Source: Sulfuritalea sp. (GTDB taxonomy: Bacteria; Pseudomonadota; Gammaproteobacteria; Burkholderiales; Rhodocyclaceae). Taken from it: 64,000 bases of DNA. Shown one piece after another: positions 8,579 to 18,116 of the stretch. The notes beneath the pieces were generated by a model. It was not told the DNA's origin. It saw only the letters and a list, made by a program, of their open reading frames with translations, and searched no databases. Each line of letters starts with the position of its first letter. Within the stretch, counting starts at the first letter, position 1. The DNA is taken from the NCBI GenBank assembly GCA_023229545.1, contig JALNZB010000009.1, forward strand, positions 29,367-93,366, given 5' to 3'. Both the position numbers and the translations under genes were made by a program.

Positions 8579-9712
8579 TCATTCCAGGGGCTCCCCCGCG
8601 CCACAGTCCTGTGCGGCGGGCGCCGGCTCCGCCGCCGTCCACTCGGTCGCCAGGCGGTAACCCACCGCCAACAAGGTCGGGCCAAGGAAGGCGCCGATCA
8701 CGCCGAAGGCCAGAACGCCACCCAGCACGCCCAGGAAGACGATCGCGAACGGCAGGCTGGACCCGCGACTGATGATGAAGGGCTTGATGAGATTGTCCAC
8801 GGTACTAACCACGAAGAAGCCCCAGGCTACAACGAAGGCCGCCCAGCCCGGCTCACCCTGCTGGAACAACCAGATCGCGGCGCCCCCCCAGACCAGGGGC
8901 GGCCCCACCGGCACCACGGAGAGGAAGAAGGTGCCCACGCCCAGCAGTACGGCGCCCGGCACGCCGGCGACGGCAAAGCCGATGGCGGCCAGCACCCCCT
9001 GGGCAAGCCCGGTGCCGAGGATGCCGTAGATCACCCCGGTCACGGTGCCGCGCACGATGCCCAGCAGGTAGGCCGCCCGCACCCCGGTCAGCCGTTCCAA
9101 AGCGACGCGCAGGCGTTTGGCCAGGGCCTCGCCGTTGAGAAAGAAGAAGAAGGCGAGAAACACGGAAAGACCCATGTCCAGCACGCCTTTACCGACCACG
9201 CGGCCACCGGCGAGGGCCGCCGCCTGGGCGGGCTGGGCGAGTTTTTCCAGCTCCGCCGTGAGCTTCGAGCTGTCGTGGGCGAACTGTTGCCAGTAGTCGT
9301 GGATGGGCTGGCCCAGAAAAGGTAGGCTCGCCAGCCAGCCAGGCGCGTCGGGCAGGCCGTTCTTGATCAGCGCGGACGCCGCATGGCCCAGCTCGGCCAC
9401 GTTGTCCGCGAGGGCCAGCGCCACGGCGGCGATCGGTCCCAACAGGACCACGGTTACCAGCAAGGTCATCAGGCATGCGGCGACGGTGCGGCGCTCGCCG
9501 ACGCTCCTGTCCAGCCAGCGAAAGGCCGGCCAGCTGGTGGAGACAAGAATCGCCGCCCAGACCAGGGCCGTAAGGAAGGGCCACAGCACCAGCACGCAAC
9601 CCGCCCCCAGAAGTGTCAGGGCAAGAATGGCGAGGACGCGGTCGGAACCGGGATTGGGCATGGATGGCATCGAAAGCGGGAGGCTTCGGATCGATAGAGA
9701 GGAAGCGGTCAT
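8579..9712 (-). CDS. AI-2E family transporter (PerM/YdiK-like permease)
   Basis: A 377-residue membrane protein of the AI-2 exporter/PerM superfamily with about eight helices. It shows the family's N-terminal pair of helices (LAILALTLLGAGCVLVLWPF; ALVWAAILVSTSWPAF) followed by R-W-L-D. The central long soluble stretch and C-terminal motif PxGPPLVWGGAAIW are also present, as is DNLIKPFIISRGSSLP near the end, the most conserved part of the family. The first methionine lacks a clear ribosome site and the true start may be at MPSMPNPG, 14-17 residues later. The transported molecule cannot be predicted; members are often annotated as AI-2 or Na+/H+ exporters. Confidence 0.85.
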   Translation of the reverse strand: MTASSLSIRSLPLSMPSMPNPGSDRVLAILALTLLGAGCVLVLWPFLTALVWAAILVSTSWPAFRWLDRSVGERRTVAACLMTLLVTVVLLGPIAAVALALADNVAELGHAASALIKNGLPDAPGWLASLPFLGQPIHDYWQQFAHDSSKLTAELEKLAQPAQAAALAGGRVVGKGVLDMGLSVFLAFFFFLNGEALAKRLRVALERLTGVRAAYLLGIVRGTVTGVIYGILGTGLAQGVLAAIGFAVAGVPGAVLLGVGTFFLSVVPVGPPLVWGGAAIWLFQQGEPGWAAFVVAWGFFVVSTVDNLIKPFIISRGSSLPFAIVFLGVLGGVLAFGVIGAFLGPTLLAVGYRLATEWTAAEPAPAAQDCGAGEPLE

Positions 9713-9845
9713 TATGCGGTTTTCACGATCTGCTTAGGGATTCGATGCGGACGAACCTTATGGTCAACTGCTTTTTCCAGGCCGAATCGGATTGAACGAA
9801 ACTCCGGCACAGGCGGTCCCACGCAATAACTGGTGATGCGGCAAC

Positions 9846-9867
9846 CGCCGTGTCGCCAGCGCCGACT
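9846..9867 (-). repeat. dispersed 22-bp repeat, copy 2
   Basis: Minus-strand copy (centre GCTGGCGACA) matching the family consensus fully. It ends nine bases before the ATG of the Msr gene and occupies the place where a ribosome site would be expected. Confidence 0.8.
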
Positions 9868-9876
9868 ATTGCTGCC

Positions 9877-11136
9877 ATGATCCGATATCTGCGACTTTTT
9901 CTCACCTTGGGACTGCTGAGCTTGAACACACTGGCCACCGCCGCCGACAGCATCGTGCTCGGCATGGGTTGTTTCTGGGGCGCGGAAAAGCGCATGGGCG
10001 AGCTGCCCGGCGTGGTCGATGTCGAGAGCGGCTACGCCAATGGCGACATTGCCGGCGATTATCAGGCCGTGCTCGCGCTCGAGGCTGCCATCAAGCGCGG
10101 CCAGGGCAACAAGCGCAATCACGCCGAAGTGGTCAAGGTGAGTTTTGATCCGGCCAAGGTCAGTCTCGAAACCGTGCTGGCCCGCTTCTGGGAAAGCCAC
10201 GACCCGACGCAGGGCAACCGCCAAGGCAACGACATCGGCACCAACTATCGCAGCGCGATCTATACCCACAATGAGTCGCAGCAGGTCGCCGCCCTGAAAA
10301 CCCGCGACATCTACCAGGCGGCCCTCAAGCAGGCCGGTCGCGGCACCATCACAACGGAGATTGCTCCGCTGAAAAAATACTTCAAGGCCGAGGAGTACCA
10401 CCAGAAATATCTGAAGAAGAATCCCGAGGGCTACTGTGGGCTGGGCGGCACCGGCGTCAAGTATCCTGGCGCGACGCCCGCCAAGGCTGCGGCGCCCGTC
10501 AAGCCGCTCGATCCAAAAGCGTTGAATCTCAAGCGGCAACTCATTGTTTTCGAGGCCGAGGATTGTCCCTACTGCAAGAAGTTCAAAGCCGAGGTGCTCG
10601 ACAAATGGAAATCCGCAGTCCCGATCACGCGCACTTTCAGCCCGCAGCCGCCCGCCGGCTGGACGCTGGAAAAAGCGCTGTTCGCCACGCCGACCATCGT
10701 GCTGTTCGAGAACGGCAAGGAAGTCTCGCGCTTCACCGGTTACAACGGCGAACAGCCGCGCTTCTGGAAATGGCTGGGCTTTCATCTGCTCACGCCGGCG
10801 CAGCAGAAGATCGCCTTCGAGCAGGGCACCGAGCGTCCCGGCACCGGCTCGCATCTGGACGAGAAGCGACCGGGCGTTTTCGTCGATCCGATTACCGGCG
10901 CGCCGCTGTTCAGGAGCGACGCCAAGTTCGACAGCGGCACCGGCTGGCCGAGCTTTTTCAATCCCGTCGCGGGCGCACTGAGCCTGCATGAGGACAACGC
11001 GCTTGGCATGCGCCGCGTCGAGGTCAGGAGCGCCAGCTCCGGCATTCACCTCGGCCATGTCTTCGACGACGGCCCGCCGCCGACCGGCAAACGCTACTGC
11101 ATCAACGGCAACGTGCTGAAATTCGTGCCGGACTGA
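9877..11136 (+). CDS. msrAB: fused methionine sulfoxide reductase MsrA-thioredoxin-MsrB
   Basis: A 419-residue exported protein that reduces both epimers of methionine sulfoxide. The start MIRYLRLF is chosen because it opens a signal peptide (cut near ATAAD, residue 23); a GTG 27 bases upstream lies in the dispersed repeat. MsrA covers about 25-205 with catalytic Cys32 in MGCFWG and a C-terminal GYCGLGG. A thioredoxin-like domain follows, with CPYC at residues 230-233. MsrB covers about 285-419 with GTGWPSFF (354-360) and catalytic Cys408 in RYCINGN. The MsrB lacks the zinc CxxC pairs, and its usual resolving Cys is Thr355, so the thioredoxin domain may reduce it directly. In Neisseria PilB the thioredoxin domain comes first, so the order differs here. 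Confidence 0.93.
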   Translation: MIRYLRLFLTLGLLSLNTLATAADSIVLGMGCFWGAEKRMGELPGVVDVESGYANGDIAGDYQAVLALEAAIKRGQGNKRNHAEVVKVSFDPAKVSLETVLARFWESHDPTQGNRQGNDIGTNYRSAIYTHNESQQVAALKTRDIYQAALKQAGRGTITTEIAPLKKYFKAEEYHQKYLKKNPEGYCGLGGTGVKYPGATPAKAAAPVKPLDPKALNLKRQLIVFEAEDCPYCKKFKAEVLDKWKSAVPITRTFSPQPPAGWTLEKALFATPTIVLFENGKEVSRFTGYNGEQPRFWKWLGFHLLTPAQQKIAFEQGTERPGTGSHLDEKRPGVFVDPITGAPLFRSDAKFDSGTGWPSFFNPVAGALSLHEDNALGMRRVEVRSASSGIHLGHVFDDGPPPTGKRYCINGNVLKFVPD

Positions 11137-11191
11137 CGGGAAGAAGGCAGAACAAGACGTCAGGCCGGTCAAAGTCGGCGCTGGCCTGTGC

Positions 11192-11197
11192 TATATT
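11192..11197 (+). promoter_or_regulatory. possible -10 element of the phd-vapC pair
   Basis: TATATT lies about 37 bases before the antitoxin ATG; no good -35 box is seen 16-18 bases upstream, where a 13-base partial match to the dispersed repeat lies (11173-11185). Just after it, CTGG-N9-CCAG could be the antitoxin operator. Confidence 0.3.
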
Positions 11198-11233
11198 CTG
11201 GACAGACTAGCCAGTTTAGAAAAGGAGCACCCC

Positions 11234-11488
11234 ATGCACGGCGAATGGCAACTGCAACAGGCCAAGAACGGTTTCAGCCAGCTCATCAAGGAAGCCATCG
11301 GCGGCGCGCCGCAACGGGTGACCCTGCACGGCAAGCCAGCGGCGGTGGTGGTGTCGGCGGAGGAATACGAGCGCCTGACGAAGCGCAACAAGGGCAAGCT
11401 CTCCGCCGCCTTGCTGCGACCGGAAATCGGCGGTGAGGATATCGACTTCGGGCGCGACCGCGACAGCGGACGGGATGCCCCCTTGTGA
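11234..11488 (+). CDS. type II antitoxin, Phd/YefM family
   Basis: An 84-residue antitoxin with the Phd/YefM fold: WQLQQAKNGFSQLIKEAIGG, then PQRVTLHGKPAAVVVSAEEYERL. This N-terminal half dimerises and binds the promoter. The C-terminal tail (LRPEIGGEDIDFGRDRDSGR) is the flexible acidic part that would wrap the toxin. A good AAAGGAG site precedes the ATG. The stop codon overlaps the toxin's GTG start by four bases, the normal coupling of antitoxin and toxin. The operon is probably autorepressed by the complex. Confidence 0.9.
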   Translation: MHGEWQLQQAKNGFSQLIKEAIGGAPQRVTLHGKPAAVVVSAEEYERLTKRNKGKLSAALLRPEIGGEDIDFGRDRDSGRDAPL

Positions 11489-11907
11489 GCTGGTTGCTCG
11501 ACACCTGCGTACTCTCCGAATACGTCAGGAAAGCGCCAGCCGCCGCAGTAATCCAGTGGCTCGACGAGCAGGACGAAAGCAGCCTCTTCTTCAGCGTCAT
11601 CAGCCTCGGCGAAATAGAAAAGGGCATCCTCAAGCTGCGCGCCAGCGACCCGCGCCGCAGCCAGAAACTCACGGCATGGCTGGGCAAGATCGAACAGCGC
11701 TTCGCCGGTCGCATCCTGCCGCTGGATGCCGCCACGCTCCATGCCTGGGCGCAACTGGCAGCCCGTGCCGAACTAGCCGGCCAGCGCCTGCCGGTAATGG
11801 ACGGCCTGATCATGGCCACCGCCCAATGCCACGGCCTTACCATGGTCACCCGCAACACCGCAGATTTTCGCTTCTACCCGCAGGTCTTCGATCCGTGGCA
11901 ATTATGA
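11485..11907 (+). CDS. PIN domain toxin (VapC/FitB type)
   Basis: A 140-residue PIN-domain ribonuclease with GTG start overlapping the antitoxin. The acidic metal-binding residues of the family are present: Asp6 in LLDTCVLSE, Glu in SLGEIEKGI, Asp in VMDGLIMATA, and TRNTADF near the end. This matches the FitB subgroup that pairs with Phd-type antitoxins. It should cleave RNA (tRNA or rRNA in known members) when the antitoxin is degraded. All catalytic residues are kept, so it looks active. Confidence 0.9.
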   Translation: MSWLLDTCVLSEYVRKAPAAAVIQWLDEQDESSLFFSVISLGEIEKGILKLRASDPRRSQKLTAWLGKIEQRFAGRILPLDAATLHAWAQLAARAELAGQRLPVMDGLIMATAQCHGLTMVTRNTADFRFYPQVFDPWQL

Positions 11908-12014
11908 GCCGCGCGGTTATTGCCACCAGCATCCGTTGTGTCGCCAGGACCAACTTTTCTATCGGGGCGAAATCGAAGGCGCCAGACCGGAATTGAATTC
12001 GCATGGTCGTTGAA

Positions 12015-12036
12015 AGTCGGCGCTGACGACGCGGCG
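12015..12036 (+). repeat. dispersed 22-bp repeat, copy 3
   Basis: Plus-strand copy (centre GCTGACGACG), full consensus match, just upstream of the DUF3683 oxidoreductase gene. Confidence 0.8.
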
Positions 12037-12100
12037 AACGATGCCCCGTCAGGTGCGTTCGCCTACAATGGAAGCCTTTTTGCCCCATCGAATGCCCGGC

Positions 12101-15100
12101 ATGACCGCCCGCCTGCGCGAAATTCCCTACAACTACACTTCGTTCTCGGATCGCGAGATCGTCATTCGCCTGCTCGGCAGCGAGGCGTGGGCGACGCTGA
12201 CGGAACTGCGCAGCGAGCGCGTTACCGGTCGCTCGGCGCGGATGCTCTATGAGGTATTGGGCGACATCTGGGTGGTGCGGCGCAACCCGTATCTGGAAGA
12301 CGACCTGCTGGCCAATCGCCAGCGGCGCGAGGCGCTGGTGGAAGCCTTGCGCCACCGCTTGAGCGAGATCGACAAGCGCCGTGACGGCAACGAGCGTGTG
12401 GCGCGTTTGCTGGCCGCCGCAGAGGCGGCGGTGGAATCCTTCGAGCGCTGGTTCGAGGAAACGCGCAGCCTGCGCAAGAAGGCTTTCAAGGCGCTGGCCC
12501 GGCATACCCGCAAGGACAACATCTGCTTCGACGGCCTGGCGCGCGTTTCGCATGTGACGGACGCCACCGACTGGCGCGTCGAATATCCGTTTGTCGTGCT
12601 GACGCCGGACACGGAAGAGGAAATGGCGCCGCTGGTAAGCGCCTGCATCGAGCTGGGCCTGACCATCATCCCGCGCGGCGGCGGCACCGGCTACACCGGC
12701 GGTGCGATTCCGCTGGATGCGCTCTCGGTGGTGATCAACACCGAGAAGCTGATCGACCTCGGGCCGGTCGAGATCAGGCGCCTACCCGGTACCGACACCG
12801 ATTACGCCACGCTGCGCACCGGCGCCGGACTGGTCACGCGCCGCGTCATGGAGGCGGCGGAAAAAGCCGGCCTGGTGTTCGCCTGCGACCCGACCTCGGC
12901 CGATGCCTCCTGCATCGGCGGCAATATCGCCATGAATGCCGGCGGCAAGAGGGCGGTGCTGTGGGGCACGGCGCTCGACAACCTGGCCTCGTGGCGCATG
13001 GTGACGCCCGACGGCAACTGGCTGGAGGTCGAGCGCCTGAATCACAATTTCGGCAAAATTCACGAGCAGGAGTTGGTCAGCTTCCGCCTGACGCGCTTCG
13101 ATGCCACGGGCAGGAGGAAGCTCGGCGAAGAACTGCTGGAAGTGCCCGGCAGGCTGTTTCGCAAGGAAGGCCTGGGCAAGGATGTCACCGACAAGTTTCT
13201 CGCCGGCGTGCCGGGGGTGCAGAAGGAAGGCACCGACGGACTGATTACTTCGGCGGTGTGGGTGCTGCACACGATGCCGCCGGTGACGCGCACGGTCTGC
13301 CTGGAATTTTTCGGCCGGGTGACGGACGCCGTGCCGTCCATCGTCGACATCACCGATTATTTCAAGCCGGGCGGCGCCGGACTGGCGGCGGGGGTGCGGC
13401 TGGCCGGACTGGAACACCTCGACGAACGCTACGTGCGCGCCGTCGGCTACGCGACGAAGGCCAAGCGTCATGGCCGGCCAAAGATGGTGCTGATCGGCGA
13501 CATAGTCGGCGCCGACGACACGGCGGTAATGGCCGCGGCAGCGGAAGTGGTGCGCCTGGCCAATGCGCGTGGCGGCGAGGGCTTCATCGCCGTATCGCCC
13601 GAGACGCGCAAGACCTTCTGGCTCGACCGGGCGCGCACCGCCGCCATCTCGAAGCACACCAACGCCTTCAAGGTCAATGAGGACGTGGTGATCCCGCTGC
13701 CGCGCATGGGCGACTATTGCGATGGCATCGAGCGCATCAACATCGAGCTGTCGCTAGCCAACAAGATCGAACTGGCCGACGCGCTGGCCGGCTTCCTGCA
13801 AGGCGAACTGCCGCTGCACGCGGATGACGCCGCCCTTGATTCTGAATTGCTGCTCGGCGATCGCCGCGAGCAGGCGCTGGAACTCGTTGCCGAAGTGCGC
13901 GCGGGATGGCAGGCGCTGCTCGACACGCTGGACCAACACTTCCGCGAGTTGCAGGACTATCGCCTGCGAGTATCGTGGAAGACCGAACTCAAGGCGCCGC
14001 TGGACGCCATTTTCGACGGCAACGCCTTCCGCCCGGTGCTGGCCGCCATCGCGGGCATTCACCAGGAGGTGCTGCGCGGTCGCGTCTTCGTCGCCCTGCA
14101 CATGCATGCCGGCGACGGCAATGTGCATACCAACATTCCGGTAAATTCGGATCACTACGCCATGCTGCAAACCGCCTACCGCGTGGTGGCGCGGATCATG
14201 GCGCTGGCGAAAAGCCTGGGCGGGGTGGTTTCCGGCGAACATGGCATCGGCATCACCAAGCTGGAGTTTCTCGGCGACGAGGAGATTCGCCCCTTCCGCG
14301 ATTACAAGCACAGGATCGATTCCGAGGGGCGCTTCAATCGCGGCAAGCTGATGGCCGACTCAAACCTGTCCAACGCCTATACGCCGTCTTTCGCGCTGCT
14401 TGGGGTCGAGTCGCTCATCATGGAGCAATCCGATATTGGAAAAATCGCGGCGGACATAAAGAGCTGCCTGCGTTGCGGCAAATGCAAGCCGGTCTGCTCC
14501 ACCCACGTGCCGCGCGCCAACCTGCTATACAGCCCGCGCAACAAGATTCTCGGCGCGTCCTTGCTGATCGAGGCCTTTCTTTACGAAGAGCAGACCCGGC
14601 GCGGCGTGTCGCTGCGGCACTTCGACGAGTTTTGCGACGTTGCCGATCACTGCACGGTCTGCCACAAGTGCGTGAAGCCCTGCCCGGTGGACATCGATTT
14701 CGGCGATGCATCTGTGGCGATGCGCAACCTGCTGCGCCGTCAGGGCAAGAAGAAATTCAATCCGGGCACGGCAGCGGCGATGGCTTTCCTTAACGCCACC
14801 GACCCGGCGACCCTCAAGCTGCTGCGCGCCGGCATGATCCAGATCGGCTACAAGGCCCAGCGTCTGGGCCACGCGCTGGCCAGGTCGCTCGGGTTGATTC
14901 AAGGCAGCGTCAGGCATCCACCCGCCACGCTGGGGCGTGCCGACATCAAGGCGCAGGTGATCCACTTCCTCAATAAGCCGCTGCCAAAGAATGTACCCAT
15001 GCGCATGTCGCGTGCGCTGCTCGACATCGAGGACGACAGCCTGATCCCGGTAATCCGCGATCCGCGACGGGCCAATGAAGAATCCGAGGCAGTGTTCTAC

Positions 15101-15877
15101 TTCCCCGGCTGCGGTTCGGAGCGCATGTTCTCCCAAATCGGACTCGCCGCGCAAGCCATGCTCTGGCACGCCGGCGCCACCACGGTGCTGCCGCCCGGCT
15201 ACCTGTGCTGCGGCTATCCGCAGACCTCCAGCGGCTTTGATGCCAAGGGGCAAGCCATCACCACGGCCAACCGCGTGCTGTTCCATCGCGTCGCCAATAC
15301 GCTGAACTATCTCGACATCAAGACCGTCGTGGTCTCCTGCGGCACCTGCATGGACCAGTTGCTGAAATACGAATTCGGCAAGATTTTCCCCGGCTGCCGG
15401 CTGCTGGATATTCACGAATGGCTGTATGAGAAGGGCATCAAGCTCGATGGCGCGAGCGATGCCGGGTACATGTACCACGATCCTTGCCACACGCCGATGA
15501 AGCACCATTCCGGCATCAAGGTCGCCAATGCGCTGATGGGCCGCCGCGTCGACCTGAGCGATCGCTGCTGCGGCGAGTCCGGCACGCTGGCCGTGACGCG
15601 GCCCGACGTATCGACCCAGATCCGCTTTCGCAAACAGGAGGAAATCGAGAAGGGCGCCGCCGAGCTCGCAAGAGTCGGCGCTGATGGTACGGCGGCAGTG
15701 AAAATCCTCACTTCCTGCCCGTCCTGTTTGCAAGGACTGTCGCGCTACGAGGAGGATGCCGCCATTTCCGCCGACTACATCGTGGTTGAAATGGCCAGGG
15801 CGATTCTGGGTTCCGACTGGATGCGGGACTATGTTGACGCCGTCAATAATGGCGGCATCGAGCGGGTATTGTTGTAG
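12101..15877 (+). CDS. giant FAD-linked / 4Fe-4S oxidoreductase (DUF3683 family)
   Basis: About 1258 residues. Domains in order: an N-terminal DUF3683 segment ([22 protein letters not shown]), an FAD_binding_4 domain ([38 protein letters not shown]), a glycolate-oxidase-like C-terminal FAD domain ([30 protein letters not shown]), two 4Fe-4S motifs ([11 protein letters not shown] and [12 protein letters not shown]), and CCG-type heterodisulfide-reductase domains ([20 protein letters not shown]). It therefore joins D-2-hydroxyacid dehydrogenase and GlcF-like parts in one chain. The substrate is unknown. In-frame ATGs at 12041, 12068 and 12092 are possible starts; 12101 is preferred by memory of family N-termini, but none has a strong ribosome site. 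Two dispersed-repeat copies lie in frame inside it. Confidence 0.88.
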   Translation: MTARLREIPYNYTSFSDREIVIRLLGSEAWATLTELRSERVTGRSARMLYEVLGDIWVVRRNPYLEDDLLANRQRREALVEALRHRLSEIDKRRDGNERVARLLAAAEAAVESFERWFEETRSLRKKAFKALARHTRKDNICFDGLARVSHVTDATDWRVEYPFVVLTPDTEEEMAPLVSACIELGLTIIPRGGGTGYTGGAIPLDALSVVINTEKLIDLGPVEIRRLPGTDTDYATLRTGAGLVTRRVMEAAEKAGLVFACDPTSADASCIGGNIAMNAGGKRAVLWGTALDNLASWRMVTPDGNWLEVERLNHNFGKIHEQELVSFRLTRFDATGRRKLGEELLEVPGRLFRKEGLGKDVTDKFLAGVPGVQKEGTDGLITSAVWVLHTMPPVTRTVCLEFFGRVTDAVPSIVDITDYFKPGGAGLAAGVRLAGLEHLDERYVRAVGYATKAKRHGRPKMVLIGDIVGADDTAVMAAAAEVVRLANARGGEGFIAVSPETRKTFWLDRARTAAISKHTNAFKVNEDVVIPLPRMGDYCDGIERINIELSLANKIELADALAGFLQGELPLHADDAALDSELLLGDRREQALELVAEVRAGWQALLDTLDQHFRELQDYRLRVSWKTELKAPLDAIFDGNAFRPVLAAIAGIHQEVLRGRVFVALHMHAGDGNVHTNIPVNSDHYAMLQTAYRVVARIMALAKSLGGVVSGEHGIGITKLEFLGDEEIRPFRDYKHRIDSEGRFNRGKLMADSNLSNAYTPSFALLGVESLIMEQSDIGKIAADIKSCLRCGKCKPVCSTHVPRANLLYSPRNKILGASLLIEAFLYEEQTRRGVSLRHFDEFCDVADHCTVCHKCVKPCPVDIDFGDASVAMRNLLRRQGKKKFNPGTAAAMAFLNATDPATLKLLRAGMIQIGYKAQRLGHALARSLGLIQGSVRHPPATLGRADIKAQVIHFLNKPLPKNVPMRMSRALLDIEDDSLIPVIRDPRRANEESEAVFYFPGCGSERMFSQIGLAAQAMLWHAGATTVLPPGYLCCGYPQTSSGFDAKGQAITTANRVLFHRVANTLNYLDIKTVVVSCGTCMDQLLKYEFGKIFPGCRLLDIHEWLYEKGIKLDGASDAGYMYHDPCHTPMKHHSGIKVANALMGRRVDLSDRCCGESGTLAVTRPDVSTQIRFRKQEEIEKGAAELARVGADGTAAVKILTSCPSCLQGLSRYEEDAAISADYIVVEMARAILGSDWMRDYVDAVNNGGIERVLL
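13504..13525 (+). repeat. dispersed 22-bp repeat, copy 4 (in coding sequence)
   Basis: Full consensus match inside the DUF3683 gene, where it encodes part of [10 protein letters not shown]. Its first half contains the perfect palindrome GTCGGCGCCGAC. Confidence 0.7.
15673..15694 (+). repeat. dispersed 22-bp repeat, copy 5 (in coding sequence)
   Basis: Full consensus match (centre GCTGATGGTA) near the 3' end of the DUF3683 gene, encoding RVGADGTAA just before the conserved [10 protein letters not shown] block. Confidence 0.8.
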
Positions 15878-15954
15878 GCGGTGCCGGCCTTTGCGTCCGT
15901 CATGCCGCCGTGTCCCGCTAGCACACCGCGCCGGATTGGCGCTATGCTTGCCCG

Positions 15955-16392
15955 ATGATGACAACCGAAGATTGCGAACTTTGTGCCGGTCCAGGCGGCG
16001 ATCTGCTCTGGGAGGACGGTGTTTGCCGCGTGGTGCGGGTAACGGATGCCACGGGCGAGGCGTTCCCCGGCTATTGCCGGGTGATCCTGAATCGGCATGT
16101 TGCCGAAATGAGCGCCCTCACTGCCAGCGACGCCCGCCATGTCATGAACGTCGTGTTCGCCACCGAGCGCGCCGTGCGTCAGGTTGTCCAGCCCGACAAG
16201 ATCAACCTCGCCAGCCTCGGCAATGTCGTGCCGCACCTGCACTGGCATGTGATTCCGCGCTGGAAGGACGACAGCCATTTCCCCTCGCCGATATGGGCCG
16301 CCGCGCAGCGCTCCGCAGCCCTTCGCCCCATTCCAGCCAAAGCCAGTCTTCTGCGCGCCCTGACCGCCGAACTTTCGACCGGGAATGAATAG
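15955..16392 (+). CDS. HIT family nucleotide-binding hydrolase/transferase
   Basis: A 145-residue histidine-triad protein. The triad motif HLHWHVIPRW lies near residues 92-100, followed by DSHFPSPIW, as in the bacterial HIT subgroup with tryptophan inside the triad. The N-terminus has a CELC pair (DCELCAGPGG) that could bind metal. HIT proteins hydrolyse nucleotide phosphoramidates or dinucleotides; the exact substrate is unknown. It starts ATGATG with no strong ribosome site, and its stop is three bases before the next gene, so the two are probably co-transcribed. Confidence 0.88.
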   Translation: MMTTEDCELCAGPGGDLLWEDGVCRVVRVTDATGEAFPGYCRVILNRHVAEMSALTASDARHVMNVVFATERAVRQVVQPDKINLASLGNVVPHLHWHVIPRWKDDSHFPSPIWAAAQRSAALRPIPAKASLLRALTAELSTGNE

Positions 16393-16394
16393 CC

Positions 16395-18077
16395 ATGAAC
16401 TTTGATCTGCCTGCCACCGGAACCGACCCGTGTCCCGCCTTCCGCAATGCAATTGCCTGCCAGGACTGGCTGGCCACCGTGCCGCTGGCAAATGCCGTGC
16501 AGGCGCAATCGATGTTTTTGCGCCAACTCGGTTTGCTGCATCGGTTTGACCTGCCACCGACCGAGCGCTTCGCCGTTCTTGAAACCCTGCGCGGCCCGGT
16601 GAGCGATGTGCAAGGCGATGCGGCCAAGAAGTTCGCCGCCAGGCCCCTGCCATTCGCGCCACACGAACAGGCGGCGCTGGAAAGTACGCTGGCCGTATGG
16701 CACATGCTGGCACTTGGCTATCTGCGGTGTTTCGATGCCCAGTGTGGCGGCAGTGACGGCGTTTTTTCAACATCCGCGATGTTGGCCCAGCGCACGCTGC
16801 TGGCAAACAAGCCCGATCTGGCCGCCAAGGCCGCTGTCATGGCCCAGCGCACGCTGTCGGTATTCGCCGACTGGCTGGTTGATCTCTGTCGCGGCGAGCA
16901 GTTGCCGGATGCACCCTACTGGAAAAAACTCCATCAAATCTTGCTTGCCGCAGAGACCCTCGGCATCGCCGCCCGTGCCGTGAATGACCCGGTGCGTCAC
17001 GGTAGTGCGCAGACCAGTGCGCTGGCCGCCTACGCCGAATGCAACATGTTGAGCGCCGCCAGCCCCTATGAGCTTCCGGCGCGCCATCTGGCCTGGGTTG
17101 CGCGTTGGGCGAGACGCTGGGGCGCCAAACTGGCTCTGCTGAAAACGCCGCCGGAGGATATTCACAACCGCGCCGTGCCGCTGTGGGTTGACCTTGAATC
17201 GGATCGTCCGGCAAACTATATGCCAAAGCCATCGAGCGGCGGTCGCTGGCTGGAAACCACCGAACTCCGCAAGAGCCTGCTTGCCCGTATCGCCCTGCTG
17301 GAAAAAGGCCGGGCTCCCGCCGAGCTTCAACTCGGCGACGATGTCACCCAGCCGGCGGCGGGCCAACTGCTGCAACGCGTCCTGCAACGCTGGTGCAAGG
17401 GCGGCGCGCCGCGAGTCCAGGAGCGACGCGCTGCAAGCGGTAGCTGCAACCTTATTGCGGGCTTTGACGCCGTGCATTACCACCTCTCTGGTGGCAAAGC
17501 CTTCCGCGCCCCATCCCGTGACGATGCGACACTGCGCCGCGAACGCGAGGAATTCGAGACTTTTGGCGACCGCAGTCATCGCGTGGAAAGTGCCAAAAAC
17601 GAAGACAAGTCGCACATCGAAAACTGGGAGGTAATGGATGACTGGCGTCTGCTCGACGAGTCGGCCACCGGCCTGCGCATCGCACGACCGCTCAAGGAAG
17701 GGGTGCGTATCGGCGCCGGACTGTTGATTGCCGTCAAGATGAAGGACAGTCCGCGCTTCACGCTGGGCAACGTGCGCTGGGCGCTGCGCGAAGGAGAAAA
17801 CTCGCTTGCGGCGGGCATCCAGATGTTTCCCGGCGAGCCTCGCCCGGTGGCCGTTCGAACCACAGAGTCGGACAACACCCAGAGCGCCTGGCGGCTGGCT
17901 TTTCTGCTGCCGGAAATCACGGCCCTCAAAGAGTCGGCAAGCGTGGTGGTTCCTGCCGGTACATTCCGCATTGATCGCACTATTGAAATAGTGGTCGATC
18001 AACAAGCAAAGATACTCAAGCTGTTCCGCGTCCTTGATCGTGGCATCGAATTCGAGCGCTGCAATTTTTACGACTGA
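16395..18077 (+). CDS. PilZ-like domain protein of unknown function
   Basis: A 560-residue cytoplasmic protein without signal peptide or clear membrane helices. The first 400 residues look helical (for example RFAVLETLRGPVSDVQGDAAKK) and belong to no family recognised here. The last 140 residues resemble a PilZ domain: WRLLDESATGLRIA gives the D-x-S-x-x-G signature, followed by a strand-rich segment (LGNVRWALREGENSLAAGIQM). A clear RxxxR motif is not certain, though R-E-R-E-E-F and SHRVESAKNEDK precede it. If it is a PilZ protein it may bind cyclic di-GMP. It follows the HIT gene closely; a TonB receptor gene with a YfiR-type partner lies 39 bases downstream. Confidence 0.55.
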   Translation: MNFDLPATGTDPCPAFRNAIACQDWLATVPLANAVQAQSMFLRQLGLLHRFDLPPTERFAVLETLRGPVSDVQGDAAKKFAARPLPFAPHEQAALESTLAVWHMLALGYLRCFDAQCGGSDGVFSTSAMLAQRTLLANKPDLAAKAAVMAQRTLSVFADWLVDLCRGEQLPDAPYWKKLHQILLAAETLGIAARAVNDPVRHGSAQTSALAAYAECNMLSAASPYELPARHLAWVARWARRWGAKLALLKTPPEDIHNRAVPLWVDLESDRPANYMPKPSSGGRWLETTELRKSLLARIALLEKGRAPAELQLGDDVTQPAAGQLLQRVLQRWCKGGAPRVQERRAASGSCNLIAGFDAVHYHLSGGKAFRAPSRDDATLRREREEFETFGDRSHRVESAKNEDKSHIENWEVMDDWRLLDESATGLRIARPLKEGVRIGAGLLIAVKMKDSPRFTLGNVRWALREGENSLAAGIQMFPGEPRPVAVRTTESDNTQSAWRLAFLLPEITALKESASVVVPAGTFRIDRTIEIVVDQQAKILKLFRVLDRGIEFERCNFYD

Positions 18078-18116
18078 ACGTCAGGCCCCCGGTCGGTTCA
18101 TCACTGTCAGGAAATC

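Noticed and set aside
9712..11172. A 486-codon minus-strand frame
   Set aside because: Antisense to the msr fusion, whose motifs are unmistakable.
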